A stretch of 37,186 nt of DNA, from the IMG/VR virus record IMGVR_UViG_3300022890_000009, positions 1 to 37,186 of that record; one strand, 5' to 3'. The translations under genes and the position numbers were made by a program. The notes under the pieces were generated by a model. It saw nothing but the letters and a program-made list of their open reading frames with translations, had not been told where the DNA came from and ran no database searches. This document shows positions 36,856 through 37,186 of this stretch, in pieces (position 1 is the first letter of the stretch; each line of letters opens with the position of its first letter). The stretch comes from a virus.

Positions 36856-37106
36856 AACAAGCTCTTTTCAAATGGTTTATTATCAGGCGTAAACTTTGTA
36901 CCATCGCCATGTTCTTTTAATACATCTTTGTTCGGCGTTTCATAATCCTGCTTGGACCAGCCTTCGCCCTTCAGGATAAATGGACAAGTCTGATATAGCC
37001 GCCTTGTCAAACCGCCGCACCTGCATCTGAAATTATCAAGCTCATTCAGTTCGATGTTTTCTGTTATATTTGCACAGTTTGTGCAGCGTACGTCAATTAA
37101 CGGCAT
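36852..37106 (-). CDS. FmdB-family zinc-ribbon protein
   Basis: 84 residues from the ATG at 37106 (GGGAGAACG as SD). A TTG-like upstream frame to 37127 is less likely. MPLIDVRCTNCANITENIEL, then CRCGGLTRRLYQTCPFILKG and EGWSKQDY match the FmdB regulatory-protein pattern (CxxC...CxCGG, F.LKG.GW...DY). Phages often carry such ribbons next to head genes. The start lies in the contig overlap, and the same bases occur at 1-47. Confidence 0.78.
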   Translation of the reverse strand: MPLIDVRCTNCANITENIELNELDNFRCRCGGLTRRLYQTCPFILKGEGWSKQDYETPNKDVLKEHGDGTKFTPDNKPFEKSLF

Positions 37107-37186
37107 CGTTCTCCCATATTTCACCAATAATTAAACCTTTTAAATAGTCCAAGCTAAGACAACCGTCAACGGCGTATTCTTTGCCC
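37060..37186. repeat. Contig-end direct repeat, second copy
   Basis: Exact copy of bases 1-127 (see that entry). It indicates circular closure of the contig. Confidence 0.95.

Noticed and set aside
1-37186. Physical direct terminal repeats as a packaging feature
   Set aside because: The length is exactly an assembler k-mer and genes run through the joint. The terminase type gives no support for short terminal repeats.
1-37186. CRISPR array
   Set aside because: No set of regularly spaced, near-identical direct repeats was found. The repeated elements in the accessory region are palindromic and of variable spacing.

Overview
The window is a complete, circularly closing tailed-phage genome. 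The first 127 bases are repeated exactly as the last 127, so the unique length is 37,059 bp. The recognisable morphogenesis genes are terminase small and large subunits, portal, Mu F-like head protein, scaffold, an HK97-fold-type major capsid protein, major tail protein, tail-assembly chaperones joined by a -1 frameshift, a 531-residue tape measure and tail-tip proteins. There is no sheath or contractile gene, so siphovirus morphology is most likely. Start sites are mostly GGAG-type Shine-Dalgarno and the promoters look sigma70-like. Four proteins of the morphogenesis region carry Sec-type signal peptides. The host is therefore probably an AT-leaning Gram-negative bacterium, but its phylum cannot be read from this sequence.

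Layout. A divergent promoter pair lies at about 13.66-13.74 kb over a 9-bp inverted repeat. The rightward (early) operon, 13.76-18.48 kb, encodes a small HTH protein, several tiny ORFs, a coiled-coil protein, an Erf-type annealing protein, SSB, Cys-rich proteins and a NinG-like nuclease. It also holds two structured RNA candidates, one arranged like a riboswitch with a terminator. Everything else is on the minus strand and reads as one leftward path around the circle: accessory region (13.64 to 4.2 kb), terminase and portal (4.1 to 0.24 kb), across the contig ends, then capsid, tail, fibres, membrane proteins and a phosphoesterase (37.1 to 18.6 kb). Two tRNA genes are present: an initiator-like tRNA-Met (12.6 kb) and tRNA-Ile(GAU) (18.5 kb).

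Most unusual feature. Much of 6.7-13.5 kb looks like an integron gene-cassette array without an integrase. Small genes alternate with imperfect palindromes bounded by TAAC...GTTA cores, and each cassette is flanked by its own 7-16 bp inverted repeat (R' at one end, matching R'' at the other). Twelve sites are supported, from 48 to 129 bp. In five long sites the SD and start codon of the next gene lie inside the palindrome, so the site supplies an N-terminal leader of about 17-27 residues. Four leaders are alike (E/K-K....V.VPVN.VV) and enter the cassette in the same reading phase. Cassettes carry a methyltransferase, a radical SAM protein, an XRE-type regulator, a small membrane protein and several unknowns. 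The array lies directly downstream of the leftward promoter, the place a cassette promoter holds in an integron. A truncated methyltransferase start marks its far end.

Other accessory genes between array and terminase are a radical SAM protein, a two-helix membrane protein and a family 9 glycosyltransferase in one tight operon. I found no integrase, no recognisable endolysin and no replication initiator, helicase or polymerase.
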